Source: Frigoribacterium endophyticum
GTDB lineage: Bacteria > Actinomycetota > Actinomycetes > Actinomycetales > Microbacteriaceae
Length of the DNA stretch: 64,000 bases
Assembly: GCF_011759585.1 (NCBI RefSeq)
Contig: NZ_JAAOYV010000001.1
Location: 1,116,001 to 1,180,000, forward strand
Reading direction: 5' to 3'
Part shown: positions 57,677 through 64,000 of the stretch, in pieces
Layout: each line of letters begins with the position of its first letter
How positions within the stretch are numbered: the stretch's first letter is position 1
Notes under the pieces: model-generated
The model's input: only the letters and a program-made list of their open reading frames with translations
Told to the model about the DNA's origin: nothing
The model's database searches: none
Position numbers and translations under genes: made by a program

Positions 57677-58696
57677 ATGTCACCAGATCCCCTCACCGCC
57701 CGCGTCGCGCTGACCGAGCGCGCCCCCACGATCACGGGCGCCGAGATCGTCGCCGAGCTCGTCCCGCCCCGACAGTTCGACGGGGCGTCGCTCGAGAACT
57801 ACGTGCCCGACACGGCCTTCCCGTCGCAGGCGGAGGCGGTGGAGGCGGTGGCCGGCTTCGGCGGCGCCGCCGAGCGTCCCGCACGACGCGGCCTGTTCCG
57901 CCGACGCGCGGACTCTCCCGACGTGCTCCCCGGCCTCTACCTCGACGGCGGCTTCGGCGTCGGCAAGACCCACCTGCTCGCCGCCCTCTTCAACCGGACC
58001 ACGGGGCGCCGCTACTTCGGGACGTTCATCGAGTACACGGCCCTGGTCGGCGCCGTCGGGTACGCGGGCGCCGCTCGCCAGCTGGAGGGCGCCTCCCTGG
58101 TCTGCATCGACGAGTTCGAGCTCGACGACCCGGGCGACACGATGATGATGACGCGGCTGCTCGGCGACCTCGCCGAGGGCGGGACGCGGATCGCCGCGAC
58201 CTCGAACACGCCGCCGGCGGCCCTCGGCGAGGGCCGGTTCGCGGCGGCGGACTTCCTCCGCGAGATCCAGGGGCTCTCCGACCGCTTCCGCACCCTCCGC
58301 ATCGACGGTGACGACTACCGCCGTCGGGAGGTCGAGGCGAAGGCCCACACGGTCGACGACCTGGACACCGCGGTGGCCTCCCTGCCGGGCACGGTGTCGG
58401 TGGACGACTTCGCGGCCGTGGTCGCGCACCTCTCGTCGGTGCACCCGAGCCGGTACGTCAAGCTCATCGACGGCCTCGACGCGGTCGCCCTGCGCGACGT
58501 CCGGCCGTTCACGAGCCAGACGGACGCGCTCCGCTTCGTGGCCTTCGTCGACCGGCTGTACGACGCGCAGGTGCGCGTCGTCGCGTCCGGCGCACCGCTC
58601 GACACGGTGTTCAGCGACGAGATGCTGGCCGGCGGCTACCGGAAGAAGTACCTGCGGGCCACCTCGAGGCTCGTGGCGCTCACGTCGGCGCACTGA
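57677..58696 (+). CDS. zapE: Cell division ATPase ZapE (AFG1-like)
   Basis: The product is 339 aa from ATG 57677 with GAGG 8 bases upstream; a longer in-frame start at 57638 lacks support. Walker A is YLDGGFGVGKTHLLAALF, Walker B LVCIDEFELDDPGD, then an Asn sensor in RIAATSNTPP. FADFL-like AAADFLREIQGLSDRF and YRKKYLRATSRL follow the family. In proteobacteria ZapE acts at the Z-ring during late division. A TAGACT -10 candidate at 57524-57529 would give a 140-base leader. A 14-base tandem repeat covers the gene's end. Confidence 0.9.
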   Translation: MSPDPLTARVALTERAPTITGAEIVAELVPPRQFDGASLENYVPDTAFPSQAEAVEAVAGFGGAAERPARRGLFRRRADSPDVLPGLYLDGGFGVGKTHLLAALFNRTTGRRYFGTFIEYTALVGAVGYAGAARQLEGASLVCIDEFELDDPGDTMMMTRLLGDLAEGGTRIAATSNTPPAALGEGRFAAADFLREIQGLSDRFRTLRIDGDDYRRREVEAKAHTVDDLDTAVASLPGTVSVDDFAAVVAHLSSVHPSRYVKLIDGLDAVALRDVRPFTSQTDALRFVAFVDRLYDAQVRVVASGAPLDTVFSDEMLAGGYRKKYLRATSRLVALTSAH

Positions 58697-58744
58697 CTGA
58701 CGTCGGGGCGCTGACGTCGGGGCGCTGACGTCGGCACGCTGACC
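58679..58744 (+). repeat. 14-base tandem repeat over the zapE stop
   Basis: The unit CTGACGTCGGGGCG occurs exactly at 58697-58710 and 58711-58724, with CTGACGTCGGCACG at 58725-58738 and the start of another at 58739. A diverged copy (CTCACGTCGGCGCA) at 58679-58692 lies inside the last codons of zapE. Confidence 0.8.
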
Positions 58745-58839
58745 TTCCGGGCCACGCGGCGACGTCGCCCCCTGGGCCCCGACCTCGGAGGCCTTCCCGA
58801 GGCGGGCGAAACACGTTGTTCACAGTCGCGCGATACGTG

Positions 58840-58876
58840 TTACATCCCCGAAACACGACGGCACACGACCCGAAAC
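58840..58876 (+). promoter_or_regulatory. GlnR-type operator of amtB
   Basis: The first half is an exact GlnR box: GTTAC, 6 bases, GAAAC (58840-58855). The second half is weaker: CACAC at 58862-58866, then 5 bases and GAAAC at 58872-58876. It ends 10 bases before the -10 candidate, the same spacing as at glnA. A further GAAAC stands at 58809-58813. Confidence 0.65.
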
Positions 58877-58886
58877 ACCTCGTCGA

Positions 58887-58892
58887 GACACT
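58887..58892 (+). promoter_or_regulatory. amtB -10 candidate (GACACT)
   Basis: GACACT lies 10 bases after the GlnR-type operator and would start a leader of about 98 bases. The assignment rests mainly on the matching geometry at glnA. Confidence 0.35.
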
Positions 58893-58995
58893 GAGGGCGG
58901 CACCACCCGCATCGTCCCGCACAGCCCGTGGCACCCCCACGGTCGGGGCGGCCGGTGCCTCCCTGGCTTGTCAGAACTCGAGAGGTGACACACAC

Positions 58996-60279
58996 ATGGA
59001 TCAAGGCAACACCGCCTTCATGCTGATCTGCGCGGCACTCGTGCTGCTCATGACGCCCGGCCTGGCGTTCTTCTACGGCGGCCTCGTCAAGGCCAAGAGC
59101 GTGATCAGCATGATGATGCTGAGCTTCGGGGCCATGGGCCTGATCGGCGTCCTCTGGGTGCTCTTCGGCTACTCCATCGCGTTCTCGAACGGCCCCCAGG
59201 GCCCCGCGGGCACCGACACCTACATCGGGTGGGACGGCGTCTTCGGCTTCGACCCGTCGATGTTCAGCCTCGACTCGCTCTTCCAGGAGAGCGCGGCGCC
59301 GGTCGGCGACTACCCGACCATCGCCTTCGCCGCCTTCCAGGCGACGTTCGCGATCATCACCGTCGCCCTCATCTCGGGCGCCATCGCCGACCGCGCCAAG
59401 TTCGGCGCGTGGATGATCTTCGCCGGCGTCTGGGCCACGGTCGTCTACTTCCCCGTCGCGAGCTGGGTCTTCAACTTCACCCTCGGCGAGGACGGCTCGG
59501 TCGTCGACGGCGGCTGGATCGCCAGCATGGGCGTCATCGACTTCGCCGGCGGCACGGCCGTCCACATCAACGCGGGCGCCGCCGCCCTGGCCCTCGCCCT
59601 GGTGCTCGGCAAGCGCGTCGGCTTCGCCAAGGGCGCCGACAAGCCCCACAACCCGCCCTTCGTGCTGCTGGGCGCCGGCCTGCTCTGGTTCGGCTGGTTC
59701 GGGTTCAACGCCGGCTCGGAGCTCGCCGCCGACGGCGTCGCCGCCCTCGCCTTCCTCAACACGATCGCCGCCCCCGCGGCCGCCATCCTCGGCTGGCTCG
59801 TCGTCGAGAAGGTCAAGGACGGCAAGGCCACCTCGGTCGGCGCCGCCTCGGGCGCCGTCGCCGGCCTCGTCGCCATCACGCCGGCCTGTGCCGCCCTGTC
59901 GCCGTTCTGGGCCATCGTGCTCGGCGTCGCCGCCGGCGCCGTCTGCGCCCTGGCGATCGACCTCAAGTTCAAGCTCGGCTTCGACGACTCCCTCGACGTC
60001 GTGGGCATCCACCTCGTCGGCGGCCTGCTCGGCACCCTGTACCTCGGCTTCTTCGCGAACAACTCGGGCCTGATCTTCTCCCACTCGTTCCGTCAGCTGG
60101 GCATCCAGGCCCTCTCGGCCCTCGCCGTCATGGCCTACTCGTTCGTGCTCGCCTTCCTGATCGGCCTGGCCATCGAGAAGACGATCGGCTTCCGCGTCAA
60201 GAACGAGGACGAGGTCGCGGGCATCGACCTCGCGCTGCACGGCGAAGAGGGCTACGTGCTCGAGAACTCGCGCGCCTAG
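58996..60279 (+). CDS. amtB: Ammonium channel
   Basis: The product is 427 aa from ATG 58996 (AGAGG about 10 bases upstream); open frame further upstream lies within the promoter. It has eleven membrane segments typical of Amt. TPGLAFFYGGLVKAKS is the first conserved block, DFAGGTAVHINAGAAALAL carries the first pore His, LLWFGWFGFNAGSELAADG the central signature, and VVGIHLVGGLLGTLYLG the second pore His. It admits ammonium when nitrogen is scarce. The glnK/glnD genes that often follow amtB in actinobacteria are absent: a terminator follows at once. The GlnR-type operator upstream fits nitrogen control. Confidence 0.96.
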   Translation: MDQGNTAFMLICAALVLLMTPGLAFFYGGLVKAKSVISMMMLSFGAMGLIGVLWVLFGYSIAFSNGPQGPAGTDTYIGWDGVFGFDPSMFSLDSLFQESAAPVGDYPTIAFAAFQATFAIITVALISGAIADRAKFGAWMIFAGVWATVVYFPVASWVFNFTLGEDGSVVDGGWIASMGVIDFAGGTAVHINAGAAALALALVLGKRVGFAKGADKPHNPPFVLLGAGLLWFGWFGFNAGSELAADGVAALAFLNTIAAPAAAILGWLVVEKVKDGKATSVGAASGAVAGLVAITPACAALSPFWAIVLGVAAGAVCALAIDLKFKLGFDDSLDVVGIHLVGGLLGTLYLGFFANNSGLIFSHSFRQLGIQALSALAVMAYSFVLAFLIGLAIEKTIGFRVKNEDEVAGIDLALHGEEGYVLENSRA

Positions 60280-60299
60280 CTCGTCACCGCTGCTCCACC

Positions 60300-60337
60300 A
60301 GGACGGCCCCGGTCACCACGACCGGGGCCGTCCTTCT
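60300..60337 (+). terminator. Terminator after amtB
   Basis: A 14-bp perfect stem (60301-60314 with 60320-60333) is followed by TTCT, starting 21 bases after the amtB stop. Confidence 0.78.
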
Positions 60338-60517
60338 GTGTGTGCGGTGGAGCTGCCGAGCCGCGCAAGCGGGCTGCTGCGCCCCGCAGGGACGCCGGAG
60401 GCGCACGAGCCCACCTGAGGACGTCCGGGACGACGAGACGGGCGGCGGACGCGGGTCGAGACGAACGGTGCCCGCGGGGGAGGACAGCACCCTCCTCGGA
60501 GGCCAGCAGCCCCTGAG

Positions 60518-60555
60518 AACGACGAAAGCCCCCGGGAACGACGAAAGCCCCCGGC
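60518..60555. repeat. 19-base direct duplication beside tRNA terminator
   Basis: AACGACGAAAGCCCCCGGG occurs at 60518-60536 and again at 60537-60555 (last base C). The second copy forms one arm of the terminator, so half a terminator was duplicated. Confidence 0.75.
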
Positions 60556-60570
60556 GAACCGGGGGCTTTC
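60543..60570 (-). terminator. Terminator of the Gly-Cys-Val tRNA cluster
   Basis: GAAAGCCCCCGG pairs with CCGGGGGCTTTC (12 bp, CGAA loop on the plus strand), 7 bases beyond the 3' end of tRNA-Val on the minus strand. Confidence 0.7.
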
Positions 60571-60576
60571 TCTGTG

Positions 60577-60648
60577 TGAGCGATACTGGGATCGAACCAG
60601 CGACCTCTTCCGTGTCAGGGAAGCGCGCTACCGCTGCGCCAATCGCTC
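60577..60648 (-). tRNA. tRNA-Val (GAC)
   Basis: The cloverleaf folds on the minus strand: acceptor GAGCGAT/ATCGCTC, D-arm GCGC, anticodon stem CTTCC/GGAAG with loop CTGACAC (anticodon GAC), T-loop GGTTCGATCCC. Discriminator A; CCA is not encoded. It is last of three tRNAs read from one promoter. Confidence 0.95.
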
Positions 60649-60715
60649 ATGCATGTCGCCGAGGCGACGTATTCAGTTGATCACGACATCATAGACCGGA
60701 GTCTTGACGACATGG

Positions 60716-60786
60716 AGGTGGAGACGGGATTTGAACCCGCGTGAACGGCTTTGCAGGCCGGTGCCTCGCCTCTCGGCCACTCCACC
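60716..60786 (-). tRNA. tRNA-Cys (GCA)
   Basis: Minus strand: acceptor GGTGGAG/CTCCACC, anticodon loop CTGCAAA (anticodon GCA), T-arm GCGGGTTCAAATCCCGT. Discriminator U, as required for tRNA-Cys. Middle gene of the cluster. Confidence 0.95.
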
Positions 60787-60852
60787 ATACGAGCAGCTCC
60801 CAGAGGGGGAGCCACCAGTCGGTGGACCACCCTCTGGTGAGCATTACACTCG

Positions 60853-60924
60853 AGCGGATGACGAGATTCGAACTCGCGACCCTCACCTTGGCAAGGTGAT
60901 GCGCTACCACTGCGCCACATCCGC
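60853..60924 (-). tRNA. tRNA-Gly (GCC)
   Basis: Minus strand: acceptor GCGGATG/CATCCGC, anticodon stem TCACC/GGTGA with loop TTGCCAA (anticodon GCC), T-arm GCGAGTTCGAATCTCGT. Discriminator U. First gene of the Gly-Cys-Val cluster. Confidence 0.95.
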
Positions 60925-60954
60925 ATTTCGCTTTGCATTTCTGCGTGCAAAAGA

Positions 60955-60983
60955 ACAATACCCAGACCCGGGGCAGAAAACAA
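60955..60983 (-). promoter_or_regulatory. Promoter of the tRNA cluster
   Basis: On the minus strand TTGTTT (60983-60978) and TATTGT (60960-60955) are separated by exactly 17 bases, in a locally AT-rich patch. Transcription would start near 60948, about 24 bases before tRNA-Gly. Confidence 0.65.
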
Positions 60984-61076
60984 ATCGAGGGAAGTTCGTG
61001 TCTTGGGGGCCATGATCAGCGGCCTCGACCGCCCCTGCGTCGGGCCCTCGAATGGCGCCGGGCCGCTCCGATGCAC

Positions 61077-61082
61077 TAGCAT
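61077..61082 (+). promoter_or_regulatory. -10 candidate (TAGCAT) for tRNA-Val (CAC)
   Basis: TAGCAT lies 15 bases before the 5' end of the plus-strand tRNA. No clear -35. Confidence 0.4.
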
Positions 61083-61097
61083 CGACGAGTCCCGCAG

Positions 61098-61170
61098 GGG
61101 CGATTGGCGCAGTTGGTAGCGCGCTTCCTTCACACGGAAGAGGTCATCGGTTCGAGCCCGGTATCGCCCA
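61098..61170 (+). tRNA. tRNA-Val (CAC)
   Basis: Acceptor GGGCGAT/ATCGCCC, anticodon stem CTTCC/GGAAG with loop TTCACAC (anticodon CAC), T-arm with GGTTCGAGCCC, discriminator A. It stands alone, divergent from the other cluster. Confidence 0.96.
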
Positions 61171-61217
61171 CACAGAACTTCCCTCGAGAGAACCTCCCCC
61201 GGCAGAGCATGTCGGCA

Positions 61218-61243
61218 GAACCCCGGTCCGCCGGGGTTTTCTC
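61218..61243 (+). terminator. Intrinsic terminator after tRNA-Val (CAC)
   Basis: AACCCCGG-TCCG-CCGGGGTT followed by TTCTC is a canonical stem plus U-rich tail, the clearest of its kind in the window. Confidence 0.82.
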
Positions 61244-61276
61244 ATGCCCCCGCCCGGCATCACGGCCGACCGCCCG

Positions 61277-62320
61277 TCACGGCGTGGACGACTGCGGTGC
61301 CAGGAACACGTCGGTCGACTGATCGGCCCCGTACGTGACCGAGACCGGCACCGCCTCCGCCGCGCTCCGCACGAGCGGGACGGGCACGTACTGCCCCGCC
61401 CACCACCAGCGCTGGTGCGACGCCGTCTCGACGCCCACCGTGTAGCGACCGCTCGGCACGATGAACTGAGCCACCTTGCGGGGCGAGCTCGTGGCGTCGA
61501 GGGCCTGCGTCATGACGGCCCCGGTCACCGTGTCCGTGATGGTCACGACGGCGCCGTCGAGGTCCGGGCCCGGAGCGTTCACCGGGTCCGGCTCGTCGAC
61601 GACGACCTGGAGGTCGTACGTCGTGTGGACGTACCGGGGAGCCGCGGCGACGTGGCTCGCCGGCGTCGTGGCGGTCTCGGCCTCGACGTCCTGTCGCCAC
61701 ACGGTGGGCACCGCACCCGGGGCGGCGACGACCGTGGCCGTGTAGAGGTCGGTGGGCATGCCCGAGAAGAAGTAGCGCCCCTCGGCGTCGGTGACCGAGC
61801 TGAGGGAGGTGCCGGTCCGGTTGCCGTAGACCTCGACCGTGAGCCCGGCCGGCGGCGAGGGCCACGGGCCGACCAGCCGGCCCCCCAGGGTGCCCCCGAC
61901 GGGGAGCGTCACGTCGACCGCCGTGGACGCGCCGGCCCGGACGGTGAGGTCGGTGGTCATCACCGGTGTCCGACGACCGTGACCGGCGGTCGGCGGCGGG
62001 GTCACGGAGACCCAGTAGCGCGTGCCCACAGGAACGTCGGCGAAGGTCAGGGCTCCGGTGGAGTCGGTGGTCGCGTCCCGCTCGAAGGGCCAGGCTCCCA
62101 CGAGGCGGACCGTGGCCCCCGGGAGGCCGAGGGTCGTGCCCGACGACCGCAGCAGCCGGACGGAGACCGTGCCCGTCGCCGTCGCGGCCGGCACCGCGGC
62201 GGCCGGCACCGTGGCGGTCAACGACACGACGGGCGGAGGCGCGGCCTGGGCCGAGGCCGGGGCGAGAGCCCCGAGGCCGACCGCGGCCACGAGCGAGAGC
62301 GAGACGACGAACCTGTCCAC
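61277..62320 (-). CDS. Secreted protein with repeated beta-sandwich (CarboxypepD_reg/Cna-B-like) domains
   Basis: The product is 347 aa from GTG 62320. A signal peptide is visible (VVSLSLVAAVGLGALAPASAQA, cleavage probable after AQA). Three units of similar build follow, each with a Gly-Xaa-Val strand and a DxxGxYxFxxVPxGxY-like turn: GATVRLVGAWPFERDATTDSTG, GRLVGPWPSPPAGLTVEVYG with DAEGRYFFSGMPTDLY, and GAVVTITDTVTGAVM with FIVPSGRYTVGVE. Such domains are structural beta-sandwiches on surface or secreted proteins. It has no enzyme motif and no LPxTG or C-terminal membrane helix, so it is probably released. Neighbours do not explain its role. Confidence 0.75.
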   Translation of the reverse strand: MDRFVVSLSLVAAVGLGALAPASAQAAPPPVVSLTATVPAAAVPAATATGTVSVRLLRSSGTTLGLPGATVRLVGAWPFERDATTDSTGALTFADVPVGTRYWVSVTPPPTAGHGRRTPVMTTDLTVRAGASTAVDVTLPVGGTLGGRLVGPWPSPPAGLTVEVYGNRTGTSLSSVTDAEGRYFFSGMPTDLYTATVVAAPGAVPTVWRQDVEAETATTPASHVAAAPRYVHTTYDLQVVVDEPDPVNAPGPDLDGAVVTITDTVTGAVMTQALDATSSPRKVAQFIVPSGRYTVGVETASHQRWWWAGQYVPVPLVRSAAEAVPVSVTYGADQSTDVFLAPQSSTP

Positions 62321-62474
62321 GGGGACCCCCTGTGCGTGCAGCGGCCCGGCACGGTGCCGAGCCCGCCGGGGTCCGGGCCTCCGGTGGCAGGAGCCTAGGC
62401 CCGCGGCGCCTCCGCCGCACCCGTCGTGGTCACCGCGGCTCGACAGCGTCCACCGGGCGGGCCGCCGTCGACGC

Positions 62475-62684
62475 TCAGCCCGCCTTCGCGGCCCGCCGTC
62501 GACGGACGGCCCGCACGGTCCGCACGCCGTAGACCACGGCGATGACCGCCCCGACGACGATGGTCACCCACGAGCCGTCGGGGGAGAGCAGCGCCTCCGC
62601 CGCGAAGACGAGGCCGAGGAAGGCGATGCCGGCGGTGATGGCCAACGACGCGGTGGTGGGGGCGGGAGGGGGCGTGTCGCTCAT
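62475..62684 (-). CDS. Small two-helix membrane protein
   Basis: The product is 69 aa. Pro/Thr-rich start, two hydrophobic segments (SLAITAGIAFLGLVFAAEALL and WVTIVVGAVIAVVYGVRTV) and a basic tail (RRRRAAKAG). I do not recognise a family. A -10 box (TACGGT) 6 bases upstream of its ATG supports it as a real leaderless gene. Confidence 0.6.
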   Translation of the reverse strand: MSDTPPPAPTTASLAITAGIAFLGLVFAAEALLSPDGSWVTIVVGAVIAVVYGVRTVRAVRRRRAAKAG

Positions 62685-62690
62685 CCCGTG

Positions 62691-62700
62691 ACCGTACCGT
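62691..62700. promoter_or_regulatory. Shared divergent -10 element
   Basis: ACCGTACCGT holds TACGGT on the minus strand (62696-62691), ending 6 bases before the small membrane gene's ATG, and TACCGT on the plus strand (62695-62700) for the DUF2071 gene. The central TA is shared. Confidence 0.45.
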
Positions 62701-62729
62701 CACCCGCTCCGGGGGAGCAGCATCGGAGC

Positions 62730-63440
62730 ATGCCCGCCGCCCCGCCCCTGCCGCACCGCCCCGTCACCCAGCACGACTGGCGCGACGTCGTCGGCCTGCA
62801 CTGGGCGATCGACCCGGCCCTCGCGGCGCCGCTGGTGCCCCGGGGCACGAGGCCCGACCTGCACGACGGGGCGGCCTGGGCGAGCCTCGTCGCCTACCGG
62901 TTCGTCGACAGCACCGTGCCGCCGCTGCCGCGCCTGGGGCGGCTCGGCACCATGACAGAGATCGTCGTCCAGCTCGCGACCGTCGACGACGGCGGCCGTC
63001 GGGGCATCGCGTACCGCTCGATCGACACCCAGCACGCGCCCGCCGTGGTCGCGGCTCGGCTGATCGGCCTGCCCTACGTCTGGGCCCGGGCCGGCAGCCG
63101 GGTGCGCGACGACGACGTCGCCCACCGCACGCAGCGCCGGGCAGGAGGCGCGGGCTCGGTCGTCCGGGTCGCCCTCGTCCCCGAGCCGGTCGCCCCGCGC
63201 ACGGCCGACGCCGACGAGACGACGAGGTTCCTCTCCGAGCGCTGGGGAGTGCACACCGCCCGCCGCGGAGTCACCGGCTGGTGGCGTCGGGCGCACGAGC
63301 CGTGGACCTTCCGCACGGGCACGGTCACGCGCCTCGACGACGGGCTCCTGGCCGCGGCGGGCCTGCCCGGCCTCGCCGAGCGCGAGCCCGACCGCGTGAC
63401 GGTGTCGCCGGGCGTCGTCGTCCGCTACTCGCGGGGCTGA
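62730..63440 (+). CDS. DUF2071 (YqjF-like) protein
   Basis: The product is 236 aa from ATG 62730, with a weak GGAG immediately upstream. Marks of the family: TQHDWRDVVGLHWAIDPALAAPLVP, ASLVAYRFVDSTVP, MTEIVVQLATVDDGGRRGIAYRSIDT, GLPYVWARAG, FLSERWGVHTAR and the end VSPGVVVRYSRG. It is a soluble protein of the acetoacetate-decarboxylase-like fold with no known reaction. Confidence 0.88.
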   Translation: MPAAPPLPHRPVTQHDWRDVVGLHWAIDPALAAPLVPRGTRPDLHDGAAWASLVAYRFVDSTVPPLPRLGRLGTMTEIVVQLATVDDGGRRGIAYRSIDTQHAPAVVAARLIGLPYVWARAGSRVRDDDVAHRTQRRAGGAGSVVRVALVPEPVAPRTADADETTRFLSERWGVHTARRGVTGWWRRAHEPWTFRTGTVTRLDDGLLAAAGLPGLAEREPDRVTVSPGVVVRYSRG

Positions 63441-63594
63441 GGGCGGCCCGCTCGGACGGCCACGCGGCGTCCACCGTCCCGTCACCGGGGCGCCGCCTCC
63501 TCGTCGTCCTCGCTCCCTACGGTGCTCGCGGGCCGGTCAGCACGACCGGCCGCACGACCGGCGGCCGCCCGCGGCCCCGCACCTGGAGGACACC

Positions 63595-64000
63595 GTGACC
63601 CCGACCCGCCCCCTCGCCGCCGCCGCGGCGCTCACCGTCCTCGCCCTCGGCCTCGCGGGCTGCACCGCCGCCGACGCCGCGGGCGACGACGCCGCCGCCG
63701 GCACGGCCGCGACCGCCACCAGCGCGGAGGACCTCGGCGGCATGGACGCCCTCGTCGCGGCCGCCGAGGCCGAGGGCGAGCTCAACGTGATCGCCCTGCC
63801 CGACACCTGGGCCAACTACGGGAAGATCATCGACGCCTTCGAGGCCGAGTACGACATCACGGTCAACAGCGACAGCCCCGACGTCTCGAGCGCGGAGGAG
63901 ATCACGGCGGCGGAGAACCTCGCCGGGCAGGACACCGCGCCCGACGTCTTCGACCTCGGCTCGGCCGTGACGCTCGCGAACCTCGACCAGTTCGCGAAGT
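63595..64000 (+). CDS. ABC transporter solute-binding lipoprotein, 3' truncated by window edge
   Basis: Only 135 codons are inside the window. GTG 63595 follows GGAGGA by 6 bases. A lipoprotein signal is clear: basic start, hydrophobic run, then LGLAGC with the lipidated Cys at about residue 22. The mature part begins with a low-complexity Ala/Thr/Asp linker, then LVAAAEAEGELNVIALPDTWANYG and a KIIDAFEAEYDITV strand-helix, which match family 1 extracellular solute-binding proteins of the iron, polyamine or organophosphonate type. Substrate unknown; permease genes should follow beyond the window. Confidence 0.85.
   Translation, partial: MTPTRPLAAAAALTVLALGLAGCTAADAAGDDAAAGTAATATSAEDLGGMDALVAAAEAEGELNVIALPDTWANYGKIIDAFEAEYDITVNSDSPDVSSAEEITAAENLAGQDTAPDVFDLGSAVTLANLDQFAK

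Larger units (their letters stand above)
60338..60576. other. Gene-free stretch between amtB terminator and tRNA cluster
   Basis: No gene is supported here. The first 180 bases are GC-rich without visible structure; the last 60 hold a 19-base direct repeat and the tRNA terminator. Confidence 0.5.

Noticed and set aside
57523-57735. A cysteine-containing leader peptide upstream of sseA
   Set aside because: The frame ends with VCVASTVTRARV, but there is no convincing start with ribosome site and no cysteine cluster as in known sulfur leader peptides.
60680-61015. Open frames across the tRNA cluster
   Set aside because: They read through tRNA-Val, tRNA-Cys and tRNA-Gly, which fold fully; common false genes.

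Overview
The window is very GC-rich with dense, short-spaced genes, GTG/TTG starts and many leaderless-type promoters. It carries families restricted to or typical of Actinobacteria: SepH, SigA with a Lys/Ala-rich N-terminus, DUF3000, DUF3071, DUF3093, DUF3159, DUF3710, DUF4191, DUF4193, polyphosphate glucokinase and the glnA2-glnE pair. ParE/ParC, a small SPOR-type protein and an altered MurT/GatD pair point to Microbacteriaceae; this placement is inference, since no rRNA is present. It reads as ordinary chromosome: I see no IS element, prophage, CRISPR array, attachment site or replication origin.

Layout. 1-5.5 kb: two glycosyltransferases (the first cut by the window edge), a disordered membrane protein, a Nif3-like protein and a coiled-coil protein whose zinc ribbon is lost. 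5.6-6.0 kb: RNase P RNA. 6.1-12.4 kb: polyphosphate glucokinase, methionine aminopeptidase, a small SPOR protein, glnA2 and glnE. 12.4-17.6 kb: a hairpin-rich leader, then three genes for a probable uronic-acid exopolysaccharide (hyaluronan-synthase-like GT2, membrane-anchored GH26, UDP-glucose dehydrogenase). 17.7-25 kb: glnA with a four-part GlnR operator, RDD and DUF4191 proteins, a possible pseudokinase, and E2 (sucB) and E3 (lpdA) of an oxo-acid dehydrogenase. 25-33 kb: pepA, PAC2, MFS, sigA, murT-gatD, DUF7455. 33-38 kb: convergent topoisomerase IV genes parE and parC. 38-43.5 kb: phosphodiesterase, sepH and the conserved DUF4193-DUF3093-dut-DUF3710-DUF3159 block. 43.6-54 kb: acnA, dxs, fadB-fadA, RNase D, DUF3000. 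54-58.7 kb: hydrolase, RibD-like reductase, sufE, sulfurtransferase, zapE. 59-64 kb: amtB with a GlnR box, four tRNA genes, a secreted beta-domain protein, small proteins and the start of a solute-binding lipoprotein.

How it works together. Nitrogen assimilation is the clearest theme: two glutamine synthetases, their adenylyltransferase and an ammonium channel, with GlnR-type operators at glnA and amtB placed at the same distance from their -10 boxes. The second theme is the cell surface: the polysaccharide operon and the MurT/GatD pair. GatD has lost its catalytic Cys and His, and MurT has lost its Cys ribbon. That would fit a ligase modifying the alpha-carboxyl of D-Glu in B-type peptidoglycan with something other than glutamine-derived ammonia. 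At the DNA level, TANNNT boxes 5-7 nt before start codons recur, and divergent genes repeatedly share one symmetrical element of the form ANNNTANNNT.
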